DNA of 64,000 nt from Malus domestica (lineage: Eukaryota > Streptophyta > Magnoliopsida > Rosales > Rosaceae). Of the stretch, positions 10,687 to 23,063 are shown piece by piece; positions within the stretch are counted from its first letter, which is position 1, and each line of letters starts with the position of its first letter. The position numbers were made by a program, and so were the translations under genes. The DNA is taken from assembly GCF_042453785.1 (NCBI RefSeq), contig NC_091670.1, positions 39,133,501 through 39,197,500 on the forward strand, read 5' to 3'. Below the pieces are notes generated by a model. It ran no database searches. It was not told the origin of the DNA and worked only from the letters and a program-made list of their open reading frames with translations.

Positions 10687-11835
10687 TAGATATGATCATA
10701 TTGAGAGGTAAACTAGAAGGATGATTGGGTGGAGTACGTAATCTAGCTTGCTAGCTAGGCTGTTCAGTGGACTCCAGCTTGGATGAAAACATTTCAAGTG
10801 GATTATGAAACAACAAAAAACTGATCCATAAATAATTACATGTGGGATGGTGGCGTCCTCCATCAAACGACAAAAAGCATTGGGGGCCAAAGTTTGAGTG
10901 CGTACGGTTGATTCCCCAGTAGTGTGGTTAGACTAAGCCTCGTGCCATAAACAGTAAACTAATCTTGTGCTCAGGAGATTGGTTTGCCCTTCGCGTTTCT
11001 TTTATTCTGCAGCCAATGAAAGGGAAGGATTAATGCTTTATCCGCCTAAATCTTAATGCTTCCCTATTTGTTATGGGGATGATAGAGACTTCCTAGTTTT
11101 GGTTTCTTTTCCTTCTCCACTCTAGGTCTGTCTCGTATATATTTACATTATACGCACGCACACTCTGCACAAGCTTTAAAATTTGTCCATACATATGTTC
11201 TGCTTTTAAGCTCCTAGACAAATTCTTTCGGACCTACCAGGCTTAGCTTTCACAAATCATGACATATAAACATTCGAGACAGAGAATTTTGTGCTAGCTA
11301 GCTATCTTTTGCAAGATTAGTTTACAAGGAACTTTGAGACGTTAACATTTCAATCTACTATACATATACATGTCACACGCAAGAATGCATGCGCGGCGTG
11401 CACATACATGGATTGTACGTTATATATTTGATGCATAGCTGGTACTTGGGGCAATTTAGAAGGGTCTGAAAGATTGTCAATGTGGTATCATATGGCGGAA
11501 TGGATCAAAGATCAAGTAAAAAATCTAACAGCAAGAAAAAAGCTTTGCAAATTTGGGTTCTGTTCTGATGTCTGATTTGAGCCTATGACCTGTCATTTTG
11601 AAACGAACGGCCTCACAAGTTTAACTTACCACTTTGTCGTGATATATGGAGTTTTTTTTTTTGGCTGAATTGTATCGTTTACCGTGTTTGATCAACATTC
11701 TACGTTTTTAATTTGTTTGTGATATATTTTTATTTACTAAAATTCTATCTCTTTGATCTCCTATAATATCTAGCTAAGAGGCATTGTATAAATCATCTTT
11801 AGGGTTCTAGGGCGTTCTATCTTTCATAGTTTTAA

Positions 11836-11989
11836 AGGAAAACTAATGAAAAAAGTTTGAAAGCTTTGAGTTTTAATGATAAGGACAAAATAAAGGGTAA
11901 AGTGAATAGTACCATGATTGACTTTTTAGTATCAAAATGTGTTTTTTCGTTAAAGTGAACGGTACCAGATGCTTTTCGTTAAAGTTCCC
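11836..11989. mobile_element. MITE family M1, copy 2
   Basis: Same family as 2224-2379, here starting AGGAAAACTAATGAAAA and ending TTTTCGTTAAAGTTCCC. Flanks TAGTTTTAA and TACTTTTAA (8 of 9 match). Unit 2 lacks it at the corresponding site near 20395. Confidence 0.8.
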
Positions 11990-12089
11990 TACTTTTAATT
12001 GATAAAATTTGACTTTTTCTCACACTGTTTAATAGATATCAGTGTTTTTGTTCTTTAAAATTATGGTTTGATATATTTTCTTTGCCACT

Positions 12090-12136
12090 AGCCGACCCCA
12101 CTTAGTGGGAAAAGGCTTTGTTGTTGTTGTTGTTGT
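12090..12136 (+). mobile_element. RTE-type LINE, 3' tail only
   Basis: 47 bp containing CCGACCCCACTTAGTGGG and ending in TTG repeats, the known 3' end of plant RTE LINEs. A perfect 16-bp target duplication, ATATTTTCTTTGCCAC, flanks it (12074-12089 and 12137-12152). This is an extremely 5'-truncated but genuine insertion. Confidence 0.85.
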
Positions 12137-13143
12137 ATATTTTCTTTGCCACGTTGCGTTGCAATGAAGAGAAAGAAATGAATCATCTCAATGACAAGTC
12201 TTCTAGTGGATTCATGATTCCATATACACACGTATCACGGCTTCAAACTTCAAACGGTATGGATGCCCCTTACTATACAGTTTAAAAGTACAAATTAGTG
12301 TTTGACTTTGTAAATTATGGTTGCCTTTTCCCTGTATAACACTTCGGAAAGAAGTTTAATTGGATATTTGAAGGTGCTTCAAGCATAAACAAAACAAAAA
12401 AAATGACTACTGAACAAGAAACATATAAACCCTGCAAAGAACCACAATCTGTACAGCATGCATGCCATGAGAATCTTAAATTGTGAGAGAGCGAGTTCAA
12501 CTTCAAGCTTTCTATGTAGAAATTAGAAGACTTTGGTAATTCATCAAACCCTAATGCCTTGACATCTAAGTGTGATATCACTTTATTTGATTTTTTGGAC
12601 ATACGATATTTGTAGAGTGATTTACAATATGAATGGTTCTGATCATAAACACGATATGAATCGGTAACGAACAACTTTAATTAGGAACACTCCTACTCAT
12701 CCTTTGAGTAGCCAAGTATTACCCTAAGAGGATGAGCTATCATTTTCTGTTGACGATTATAAAACTTAAAAATGCATGTTGTGAGCCAAATCCTGTATCC
12801 AAGTACTTTTCAACCCTATTATGAAAGAGAAACTTTATGTTTTTCAGATTTCTTTCCCATCATATTTTGGAAAGTGTTACTTCTTTTACTCTTTCCCCTA
12901 CCTTGACACCTGAAACAGGAACAAAATTAGGTACCTATTGCTCAACTGCTCGTACTTTTTCATTTTGAAACCCATGAATTATGCATTACTTGTAGTTCTA
13001 GTAACTTCTCTATGCAACGATCGATAATCAACGCTCATAACAAGTTCCTCAAGGTTTCAACAACATCATTTTCTGGTTTGGAGCACATGCACTCATGTAA
13101 AATACACTCAAAACCCAAACATGTGTATGCTAGTGTAGCTAGA

Positions 13144-13421
13144 CTACTGATTTTTGGAATGATGTCTAGGATCAGGACCTCCCGGACTCAATTGCTTCGG
13201 ATTGTAATGAGTTCTCTGCGCGTCTCTTGTTTTCTCAACCAAATGTTCAGTAGTTCCCTAGCACTTGCTTGACTCGACCTGGTTACGTTCCTCTTCTCCA
13301 GCTGACTCGGATTGTTTTGTTTTTTGACTGGGAGCTCACTCGGATTGAGAGGCCGAGTTTCAGCACTAGAAAACAGCAGCAGCATTAGTACACAGCAGGT
13401 ACAAAATCTCCATGAAGAATA
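13144..13421 (-). pseudogene. CLE: CLE peptide gene B1, frameshifted
   Basis: Paralogue of B2 (22159-22398), sharing WRFC.CCVLMLLLFSSAE (secretion signal), RPLNPS and ARELLN.WLRK. The frame then shifts around 13190-13215, so the reading frame from the signal peptide ends at 13188. The CLE motif continues in another frame as KQLSPGGPDPRHH, with Gln in place of the usual first Arg. The stop after the His pair is also lost, adding SKNQ. A short LTR element (13422-14064) sits immediately upstream, and the first in-frame ATG (13445) lies inside that element. Very probably non-functional; a single sequencing error would explain the shift but not the other changes. Confidence 0.8.
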
Positions 13422-14064
13422 TGTTAATCTATAGAAATATAGCATCTGAAGATGTGAAGAAGATGAAGTTGAAGAGTTACAGAGAGACGAGAAAGAAAGG
13501 CCAACAAAAGTTCTTGGTATTCATTAATTAGTAGTTAAGAAATACACTGAGGTAGTCTTTATACAACTCACAATATCCTAACAAACTAAGTACCTTTTGA
13601 CAAGTGTCACCAATATCTCAAACATACAAGTTATATCTCTATCACCTCCCTCCCCCCCTCCCCCCCCCCCCCCCTCCCTTCAAATTCATGCATAGATGAA
13701 CCGATCTTAGTTGTTGATCACAGAAGAGAAGGAGCCGAATTATCAAATTAGAGAAGCAGAAGCAAGAATTGGATCGAAGATCAAGCGTGATCAGCAACAC
13801 TGGTGATGGATACCATGTTAATCCATAGAAATATAGCAGATGAAGATGTGAAGAAGATGAAGTTGAAGATGAAGATGAGAAGAAGATGAAGTTGAAGAGT
13901 TAGAGGGAGAAGAGAAAGAAAGTTAATTCTTGATTTTCATTTCTTGGTAGTGAAGAAACACTGAGATAGTTTTTATACAACTCACATTATCCTAACAAAC
14001 TAACTACCTCTCTAATCTTTTGACAAGTGTCACCATCTCAAACATACAAGTTATATCTCCATCT
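13422..14064 (-). mobile_element. TRIM-type LTR element at the 5' end of CLE B1
   Basis: 643 bp, flanked by a perfect 5-bp target duplication GAATA (13417-13421, 14065-14069). LTRs 13422-13644 and 13816-14064 flank 171 bp of non-coding sequence. On the minus strand the LTR starts TGATAGAGATATAACTTG and ends GATTAACA. A TGGTATCCATCACC primer-binding-like site follows the 5' LTR, and a long G-rich purine tract precedes the 3' LTR. The LTR contains TTGTATAAA, a TATA-like box. A related solo LTR lies at 44869-45078. LTRs are similar but not identical, so the insertion is of moderate age and after the CLE duplication. Confidence 0.85.
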
Positions 14065-14792
14065 GAATATACGTGTATGTCTTCATGCGTAGCTATATAA
14101 CTAGGTATTTCGATTTTCCATTGGTACATGTACAACTTACAACATAAACACATTGACTGAAAATAACTATTATATCTGTAAACCCAAGGGATGTACGGAC
14201 TTCTTGTTAACTAGTTCATAACAAATTAATAACAACTATAAACTACACAATCTCCAAGGGAAGTTGGATCTTCTGGAGACAAGATACATATATATGCTTT
14301 CTTATATATATGAGAGAACCGCATATATATTGTTTGTCGTTGAAGATAGCATATGCTCTGTGCTATATATACCATAAACTTAAGTAAGTCATGGAAACAC
14401 AAGTTATGTGATGTACCATTTCATTGGTTGATATGCTTCACCTTTAATGTATATTAGTAAAAAAAACGAATCGACGTATTGTAATTTAATTGAGACAGTA
14501 ACGTCTAATAGTTGTGCATATTCCGAATACAGTGAAATCGCTCCCTTGATACATGTTCAGCTATAAAGTGCTGTAAATCCATCATTGATTAGCAATGTTT
14601 TCATACCAAAAATTAGAGTGCATTTTATTTTCATTCGGATACATTGAAAACAGGTTAACCGCCTGCAATTAATCCCTGATTAAGCAGGACATACTCATAC
14701 TCGTTCCACCACACATCGATCTATCCCCAAAAAATAAGAGGAAAAACAGAGAGAGAGAGAGTGAACTATATAAGCTGGAAACTGATTAGGTT

Positions 14793-15002
14793 TTAATGAT
14801 GACGTGGGTCAGGCCCTCCAGGACTCACTCGCATCTGATCGTCGAACTCGCTTGATTTGCGGACAACGTGAGTTGAAGCCCGGAAAGATTTTTGGCTTAC
14901 GTACTTATTCCTCCTCATGAGAGGCCGAGTTTCTCCACTCCTCGCTGATAAAAGCAAAACCAAAGTAACAATGCACAACAAGAAGCATACACGTTTTGTC
15001 AT
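14793..15002 (-). CDS. CLE: CLE peptide hormone precursor A2
   Basis: 69-residue precursor if started at ATG 15002; ATG 15035 would add 11 residues, but only the inner start gives a clean signal peptide. MTKRVCFLLCIVTLVLLLSA is hydrophobic with a likely cut near SARSG/ETRP. A variable basic middle follows, and the protein ends exactly in the CLE dodecapeptide RVSPGGPDPRHH and a stop. This is the A-type CLE group (CLE1-7-like), in which the Pro residues are hydroxylated and the peptide acts on CLAVATA1/BAM-type receptor kinases. Several Arabidopsis members respond to nitrogen in roots. Intronless, as usual. The A1 copy in unit 1 is decayed, so this is the active representative of the A lineage here. 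Confidence 0.92.
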   Translation of the reverse strand: MTKRVCFLLCIVTLVLLLSARSGETRPLMRRNKYVSQKSFRASTHVVRKSSEFDDQMRVSPGGPDPRHH

Positions 15003-15772
15003 CCTCAAAATTAAGATTACTGCGCAAGTGTTCACTACAATTAAATTTTGTGGTAATTTATAGATTTTAGGGTTTACGGTGTGGATATTGTGGATTATTG
15101 GTTTTATCTGATTAACTCAGTGGATGAGGTGTAATCAGTTGCTGTCTTGTTATAATTTGTACGTGTGATGAGTTGTCGTTTCTCAGTTGCCTGGATCACT
15201 AGCTAGATATATATCATGTAAGTCCAAGCCTGCCCCATGTGTATATTTGGCCATGCAGATGATGAGGGTTAATTATATAATCGGGGATCCAAAAAGCAAC
15301 ACCTCTTTTCTGATCTTAATTACGATTGCTGGATCTAAATTATAATGCAATAGTGACTTGGTTGCAATTCTAATCCCATGCAAATCAAGTAGAACTGCCG
15401 CTGTCTCTTACAGTTGATGACATAGATATATGGATTCTTCAATGGTTAATTAGATAAGATCATGCTGCTGAGGTAAACTAGAAAGATTATTGGATGGAAT
15501 ATATCTAGATAGCTAGCTAGGCTGATGCAGCTGATGTGCTAATGCATTCGTTATCTGTTTATAGGATTCCACCTTGGATGAAAAGACCTGAAGTGGATTA
15601 TGGATAAGCCATAAGATAAACATCGATTGAGTAATTAAAGGTGGTGTATTCACCCAGAATTTTAGATGATTTAGAAAAGTTGAAAGTTTTAGGGTATTTC
15701 ATTGGGATTTTAAAGGAGTTATAAAAGTTTATGGAAATTCATGTGTATTTAAGCATGATTTTTAAGACGTCA

Positions 15773-15890
15773 TTTAGTAGTACGGTCTAATGGTATTACT
15801 CTTTATTTATAGGTGAGAAGTTTTAGGTTCGATTGTCGTCAAAAGTGTATTTGAACCAAATATTATCATTAAGTAAAAAAAAAAATGATT
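15773..15890 (+). mobile_element. tRNA-derived SINE, copy S1
   Basis: Box A-like TAGTACGGTCTAATGG and box B-like GGTTCGATTGTC spaced as in tRNA, then a body ending in an A-run. The same family occurs at 44301-44435 and 44478-44640. Confidence 0.6.
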
Positions 15891-16196
15891 TTTTAGAAAT
15901 ATCGTTTGTTAAAAAAAATTATGATTTTTAAGAAATGTACAAAAGTACAAGTGTGTTCAGTTAAAATTTGATTTTAAAGAATTGTAACAATGATATTTTG
16001 GTGGATTTGGAGAGGAATTCTAAAATGTATATGTAAGGCTTTAACAAATCCACAAACATAGTGGCGCACATATCGGTCAAGTTGAATTTATTTTTTAATT
16101 TTACTTCTTGTTGGTTTGAGGAACCTCTAAATATTATCTAAGATGCCTTCTTTTAATATTGGATCCTTAGTATCTAATAAAATCCACTACCATTTT

Positions 16197-18650
16197 TGTA
16201 ACAACCCGTCCCTGGTTTTATGACTTTATTAATTTTAAAGAGGAGAGATTGTTGACTTTCGTTGATTGTCTTTTCGTGACGTATACAAGCTACTATTTTA
16301 CGTATTCTCAAAGTACTCGACAGTACAAACGTGTAGGCGTAAGCGGATCGAAATCGAAGTTACGATGAAGATTGTATGGAACTACGAATCCGAAAAATAC
16401 TTTTGTAAAGATTATTATTTTATATTTTATATATTTATTCAAAATTTTATATTATTATATCATTATTTTAATAATTTTTTAAAGGATATTTTATTAATTA
16501 ATTTTTAGCCATGGGACCCCCACCTCACTTCTCTTCCACTGCCACGTGTCCTCTTTTCCTCCCCACACTCGAACGTTCTCTTTCCTCCCCGTAAACACAG
16601 ACACACACACATCACCGGTCATTGACCTCCATCAACACTACCACCACCACTCCCTCCCATGCAAGTCCTATGAAACCAGAATGGGGAGAAACCCCTTATT
16701 TTCTCTCTCTCCCTCGTTGCACAATACCATCATGTGCAAAAACCTAATTCGACGAGTTCTCGCCATCTCCAACAAGGTAAGTTCGAAAACCACTCTAAAT
16801 CTTCATATATCGTGTTTAGGACTACGATTAGGTTGTTTTTGAGACAATTTGGTGGTGTTTGGGTGCATAAACCACTCAGGGAAAACACTCCCCAGTTTTC
16901 CAGTGAGGAACCCAGTCTTTGTAGGTTTTTTTCGACTGATCCCGACATCAGCTCAACCTCATTTTGGTATAAACTTGTTCCTGATCTCTTAAGCTTCATT
17001 TTGACTTTTATTTCATTGAAAATAGTTAAGAATCGAGCTCAAATGAAGCTCGGGAAGTTTTCCGGCCAAAATACCAGTGTTCTTCTTCATTGGGTCCGTG
17101 GGTTCAACCTGCAAGCCCAACGGGTTGACTCAACCTGAATTTATAAAAAAAGAACCAATAAACTCGGATCCAGATCCGAACTTGGGATCCCAGCCAATTC
17201 CAAAATGGATTTGAAATACTCTTTGCAATATTCCTGAAATATTCTTGCGTTGACTTTTTCAAAATTTTCTCGGAAACCCTCATAGACTAATTTTGACGTC
17301 TTGAGTCCATTTTTGATATCCGTTTAGTGAAATTCTGAAGATTTAACGTAGTTGATCACCAAGGTGGCTCGTTGACTTTTTGGAGTTGGCCGTTGACTTT
17401 TACGTTCGAAACTCTTCTTAGCATATTTCGACGCCTTGATCCCAAATCCGCACTCCGTTTTTCCAAATTTAATCGTTTTTGTTGAGTTTTATACTAATGG
17501 GTTCTAATATTATGCTTAGGTGCACTTACTATTGAAGACTCCGGCCTTCCTAGTTTGAACGGTTACGACTTCGCAAGTATCTGTGAGTGAGTCTTTTCTT
17601 TTATATAGTATATATATTGGTTAGTTTCCACATATATATTTATTAATGAATTTTCTACGTGATTGCCATAATTAAATTATAATTTATAAGAAATGTCGTA
17701 TTGTTGGGAAATTATGAAATAATCCTACAAGATGTATGCATATTATTACGGGATGCCTTAATTATATTTATGGTCGTGAATAGTATTATGTCGAAAGGAA
17801 TTATCGATTTACCGCTGTATGATTTTATTTACTTTATCTGCTCATCGTGTGCTACACTGGTGTTAGTACTTGCTTGGGCCAGGGCCAGTCTTCACGTGTA
17901 TGTTCACATTGCACTATACGCTCAATTTGAATCCATTGTAGGTGCCAATCCTGTCCTAGATTGCTATAGGCAATTAGGATTCGTGTGTGATGCACATAGC
18001 ACAAGTCTTCAAGTGATTGTAGTACTAGAGTGTAAATTATTATCACAACCAGTCTTGTTCATGTCAGAATACATCTGTATGAACTCGTGTGTCAACATAT
18101 GTCAATGAGCACCCGATATGATATGTTTGTTTATGCGAGATTATGTGATTACCAGACGTTAGGTGGTTATTTACGAAATACTGTAATGTATTGAATTCTT
18201 GAGAAATTGTAGGCTACGGTAAGTATTTTCATACTATACGTAGTATGTATTTGGAAACTATACTTGTTTTACGGCGATGAGTTATTACGTTTTCAAAAAA
18301 GTTTTACATAGTTTTATTTTTAGGCCCATTCACCTTTGTTTTTCGCCCCTTCAGGTTTTAGTAGCAGAACCTTCATGTCGACGAGGATTTTTGGCAAAAC
18401 GTTGTTATGGGAATACTCCGGAAGGTATAATTCCTCTTTTACATTTACAGTACTTTACTTATGCTCTGACATCACGTGTGAAATTGGTTCATTCTCGCTC
18501 ACATGCACACTCTTCCGTTTAGGCACTTTTAGGTTTAAATTTACTCACATTATCCACATCACTACACTTTATGACTTCGCCACCCTTCTGGTGTAGGCTA
18601 ACATAGCTCGATTTGAAGTCCAGATGGACATTCTGGTTCGGGGTGTGCCA
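16197..18650 (+). mobile_element. solo LTR, 2454 bp
   Basis: Starts TGTAACAACCCGTCCC and ends GGTTCGGGGTGTGCCA. It is flanked by a perfect 5-bp target duplication ATTTT (16192-16196, 18651-18655). No second LTR or internal domain is present, so the rest was lost by LTR recombination. The ends resemble those of the solo LTR at 55681-57872, so both probably belong to related long-LTR (Gypsy-like) families. ORFs inside are chance. Confidence 0.85.
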
Positions 18651-20040
18651 ATTTTCACCTAAAAAAATCTTAACTTAGAAAATTCACTAAAAGTCTACAT
18701 GTCTGTTGAAATCAATTAAAACTCCAATAGTATCTTAAAAATCTATATATATTTTTATTTTCTACAATGTTCTTTGATCTAATTTTTAGTCAACAGTAAC
18801 GTATGGGTTATGATCATCATTATATATAGGATCAAATCTCGGTGGGTTCCCGGGGTTCTTTCTGCAGCCTTGTGTTGCAAACCATTGTACAACGTTAATA
18901 TATATTCAAAGTGATTAACATATACGATCCTAATATTCAAAGGGAAAAAAATCAATCTTCCTAAATAACAATATTAGTCCAGATGACCAAAATAATCCAT
19001 TTATAGTTCACTACGTTTTCAGCATTACACTTTGTACGCAACTTCCATTGAGTTAAAAATATATAGGACGATCAGGGCAAAAAGAAGGACAATCCTCGTT
19101 CTGACTTCTGAGCTTAGGGCCAAAACAAACCCCAACCCTTACCTAGAGGTTATATGGGATAGACAATTAACCGGCCAACTATTTATGCCTTAACGCCTGC
19201 CCTGCTCTTGCTTTTTTTAAAGAGTAAGGGGCTGGTTCTTAGCTCTTGGTGCCTGCCTTAGGTTGTCCGGGGTAGAGTAATCTCGGCATGCATCAGGAAT
19301 TAGATGGCAGGCACAGTTCTTAATACTTTAGGCCTGGGTGTTTCTGTTTATTAGCAGCAAACGTTTGCAGTAATATATTCAGGTTGTTCTAAAAATTTAT
19401 TAACAATATGACTGGCACTTAACAAGCGCCTTGGTCAGTAGTTTTTAACTTTTTATTTTTTTCGTAATTACTTGCTTCCATAACTAACAACGTTGGTTGG
19501 TAATCAATTAATTAACACAACAAAACAAACAACTAAAAACTGATCCATAAATTATTACATGTGGGTTGGCGTCCTCCATCAAACGACAAAGAAGCACTGG
19601 GGGCTAAAGTTTGAGTGCTTTCTGTTGATTCCTCAGTGGTGTGGTTAGACCAAGCCTCGTGCACATAAACAGTAAACTAATCTAGTCCTCAGGAGATTTT
19701 GATTTGCCCTTTCGCGTTTCTTATACTGCTGCAGCTAATGAAAGGCAGACTTAAAGCTTTCTCCTCTTAAATCTTAATGCTTTCCCTATTTGTTATTGGG
19801 CACGATAGGGACTTGCCGGTTTTGGTTTCTTTTCTTCTCCACGCTACCTCTGTCTCATATATATACAGTACTTGCACAAACTTTAAAATTTGTCCAGATA
19901 CATGTTCTGCTATTAAGCTTCTAGACAAAATCTTGCGGACCTACCATACATGCTTGGTTTGCACAAATCATGGCATATAAACATTTGATGAGACTGGGAA
20001 TTTTGTGCTAGCTAGCTATCTTTTGCAAGACTAGTTTTGA

Positions 20041-20088
<48 letters not shown>

Positions 20089-20128
20089 GTGTGTATGTAT
20101 GTATGTATGTATGTATGTATGTATGTAT
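20041..20128. repeat. (TG)n then (TATG)n microsatellite
   Basis: About 22 TG repeats followed by about 8 GTAT repeats. Absent from the matching region of unit 1 near 11330. Confidence 0.95.
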
Positions 20129-22158
20129 AAACATTATAAGGAACTTTGAGAATGCAATGTCAATGTAGGAGAAGACCTGCATATACATTATATTTTTGAT
20201 GCACAGCTGGTACTTGGGGCAATTTACAGGGTCTGAAAGACTGTCAATGTGGTGTCATATGGCATAATGGATCAAAGACAAGTAAAAAAAATATCTGGAA
20301 AGAAGAAAGCTGTACAAATTTGGATTCTAATATCTGATTTGGGCCTATAACTTGCCAGTTTAAAACGAACAACGTTCTATCTTTCTTCCTTTAAATTAAT
20401 AAAATTTGGGTTAAGAAGTCTTTTGTTCTTTAGGATTATCTTTTATTACCTTTTTTTTTGTCACTTTGCGTCACAATGCGGAGAAAGAAATGAATCATCT
20501 CAGCCACAAGTCTTCTAGTGGATTCATGATTCCATATACACATGAATCATGTCTTCAAACTTCAAATGGATAAATATATGTATGCTTCTTCATTTTTTTG
20601 GTTATTGCTGCCCACTTACTATATAGTTTAAAAGAACAAAATAGTGTTTAACTTTGTAATTTAGACATGATGGTTGCCTTTTCCCCTGTCTCTTTTTCGA
20701 AAAGAAGTTTGTATATTTGTAGGTGCTTCAAGCATAAACACAATTAAAAAAATATGACTAGTGAACAAGATAACATATACGAGCCTCCCTACTTCCATTT
20801 CATATTGACTCGGAAAAAGACAACATATAAACCCATAATCCGCACAACATGCATGCTATGAGAATTTTCAATTGCGAGAGAACGAGTTCAACTTCAAGCT
20901 CTGTACGTAGAAATTAGAAGACCTTGATCATTGATCAGAACCTAATGCCTTGACTTCAAAGTGTGATGTGACTTCAAAATATATGTGAAGTCAATGTGAG
21001 GAAATATTTGGTTTGATAAGAGAAACATCTCACTTTGAAAAGCTAAATACCATTTTGAATATAATTAGTACATTTTATCTTATCCCTTGCCACTTCTTTA
21101 AGATAAGAGTATGAACAATACTTGGTTACTCAAGATCAAATATGAGTGGAAACTCCTATTCAAAAAAATTTATATTCGAATTACAGAGTTTTATGCTTAT
21201 AATTATAATCATTCATATTATGAATCATTCTGTAAAGATCATCTCTGCAAAAAATGAATTAAAGTTAAGTTGTTTAGTCAATCTATTGTAACAAATATAT
21301 AAACGATTCACAATGCTTTTACCGATTTTATTCATCTGTTTTTATACAGTTCGATGACTAAACAACCTTAACTTTAATTAATTTTTTACAAAGACAATCT
21401 TTATAGTAATTTATAATATGAATGATTCTGATCATAAAAATAAAATTCTATGAATAAGTAACAAACAATTTGTAGTAGGAATTCCTACTCATATTTTGAA
21501 TAGACAAATATTATTTTAAGAGTATTAGCTATCGTTTTCGGTTCATGAATATAAAACTTAAAAAGTTCATGTTGTGAGCCAATCCTGTATCCAAGTACTT
21601 TTCAACCTTATTATGAAGGAGACATTCTGTTTTTCAGATTTCTTTCCCATGATATTTTTTGGAAAGTGATACTTCTTTTACTCTTTTCCCTACCATCACG
21701 GGTCTGGATCTTGCCGGATTTTCTTTGTGAGGATTCTGAGAATCTGTGAATCGTAAATTAGGCGGTTAAAATTCATTTTAAAATTTTTTATTTAAAAATA
21801 AACATAAACAATATTTGATAAAAACTGATTGCACGATGTACAATGAACGGACACGATTCACGAATCTTCAAAATTCTCACCAAAAAGATCCGGAGATGAT
21901 CCTGTTAGATACCATCACACCTGAAAATGGAGCAAAATTAGGTAGATATATTGCTCGACTGATGGTACTTTTTTTATTTCAAAAACCATGAATTATGCAT
22001 TACATATAGTAAACTATGCAACGATTGATAATCAACGATCACAAGAAGTTCCTCGAGGTTTCAACAGATTTTCTGGTTTGGAGCACATGCACTCATGTAA
22101 AATACACTCAAAACCGAAACATATGTATGCTAGTGTAGCTACAGTACTACTGATTTTT

Positions 22159-22398
22159 TTAATGATGTCTAGGATCAGGACCTCCCGGACTCAATCGCTT
22201 CGGGTTGTAAACAGTTTGCTGCTCCTCCTCGTCTAGTTTTCTCAACCAAACGTTCAGTAGTTCCCTAGCACTTCCGGCCAATGCTTGACTCGACCCGGTT
22301 ACGTTCCTCTTCTCCCCGCTCGGATTGAGAGGCCGAGCTTCAGCGCTCGAAAATAAAAGCAGCATCAGTACACAGCAGGCACAAAATCTCCAGAGCAT
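22159..22398 (-). CDS. CLE: CLE peptide hormone precursor B2
   Basis: 79 residues, intronless. The signal peptide MLWRFCACCVLMLLLFSSAE is followed by ARPLNPS, a charged middle with SARELLNVWLRK, and the C-terminal dodecapeptide RLSPGGPDPRHH directly before the stop. That dodecapeptide equals the one of Arabidopsis CLE1/3/4-type members as I recall them. The peptide would be secreted, processed and perceived by leucine-rich-repeat receptor kinases. A TATATATA box lies 62-69 bp upstream of the ATG. Its duplicate B1 in unit 1 is frameshifted, so this is the working B gene. Confidence 0.93.
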   Translation of the reverse strand: MLWRFCACCVLMLLLFSSAEARPLNPSGEKRNVTGSSQALAGSARELLNVWLRKLDEEEQQTVYNPKRLSPGGPDPRHH

Positions 22399-22459
22399 TC
22401 TTCTCTAAATTAAGGGTTTCATAAAAATGATAGGCTTGTAAAGACCATCTGAGAGGGCA

Positions 22460-22467
22460 TATATATA
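22460..22467 (-). promoter_or_regulatory. TATA box of CLE B2
   Basis: TATATATA, 62-69 bp before the start codon, which implies a 5' UTR of roughly 30 bases. Confidence 0.5.
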
Positions 22468-22744
22468 GAGACCATCAAAAGTGTTGGTTTCTGTTATGAT
22501 ATTATTCAAAGTGGGTGGAAAATGGGATCTCACGAAGCCCCATTGTAATGCTTGTTTTGTTGTGTTTTGTAGTTGAGTTGTACCTTGTGACCCCTTTAGC
22601 ACTAATCGGAAATAACAAATGCCGACCAACTCTTTGTACTCAAACAATAAGCTAGGGACATTTAAACTCAATAAAATTCCATCTCTTACAGCCTCTCAAG
22701 CTGTTTGTTTAAGTGATCATTTGCCTTGGGTGCTCTATAACGAT

Positions 22745-23063
22745 AAGGATGATGTTAGAAATACCATCTTTTTATACCATATTTTCAAGACCGCATGATA
22801 TGATGGTTGGTGGTTGGATTCCTTCCTTAAATCATTAAAAATGGAATTCAACTATCAACCGTCACATCAAGTGGTTTATAAAATATGGTCTAAGAAGATG
22901 GTTTACTGAGCATTTTCCTAATGATAACATTGATTTCGGTTGATGGTTCGATTCCTCATTTAAATCATTAAAAATAGAATCTGACCATCAACCAGCACAT
23001 CATATGATTTATAAAATATGATCTAAGAAGATGGTCTACTGAGCATTTTACTGATGATAACAT
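22745..23063. repeat. internally duplicated DNA-transposon-like repeat
   Basis: A unit of about 120 bp (AAATCATTAAAAATGGAATT ... GATGGTTTACTGAGCATTTT ... ATGATAACATTGAT) occurs twice in tandem. The left end (GATGATGTTAGAAATACCATC) is loosely the inverse of the right end, suggesting a MITE that duplicated internally. Confidence 0.55.

Larger units (their letters stand above)
9347..13421. repeat. tandem CLE block, unit 1
   Basis: From AACTAGGTATTTCGATTTT onward this stretch matches 14098-22400 over long interrupted segments. Matching segments include the A gene, the downstream GATCACTAGCTAGATAT region, the GTCCTCCATCAAACGACAAA region, and the B gene with its 3' flank. Differences are mostly insertions: a MITE at 10523, a MITE at 11836 and a LINE tail at 12090 are present here and absent from unit 2. 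Confidence 0.85.
14098..22400. repeat. tandem CLE block, unit 2
   Basis: Homologous to unit 1 but longer, mainly because of about 3.9 kb (about 15608-19520) that unit 1 lacks. That segment includes a SINE-like remnant and the solo LTR 16197-18650, plus about 870 bp (18651-19520) in which I recognise nothing. Confidence 0.8.

Noticed and set aside
16546-18596. Several frames of 80-135 codons
   Set aside because: All fall inside the solo LTR and have no recognisable domains.
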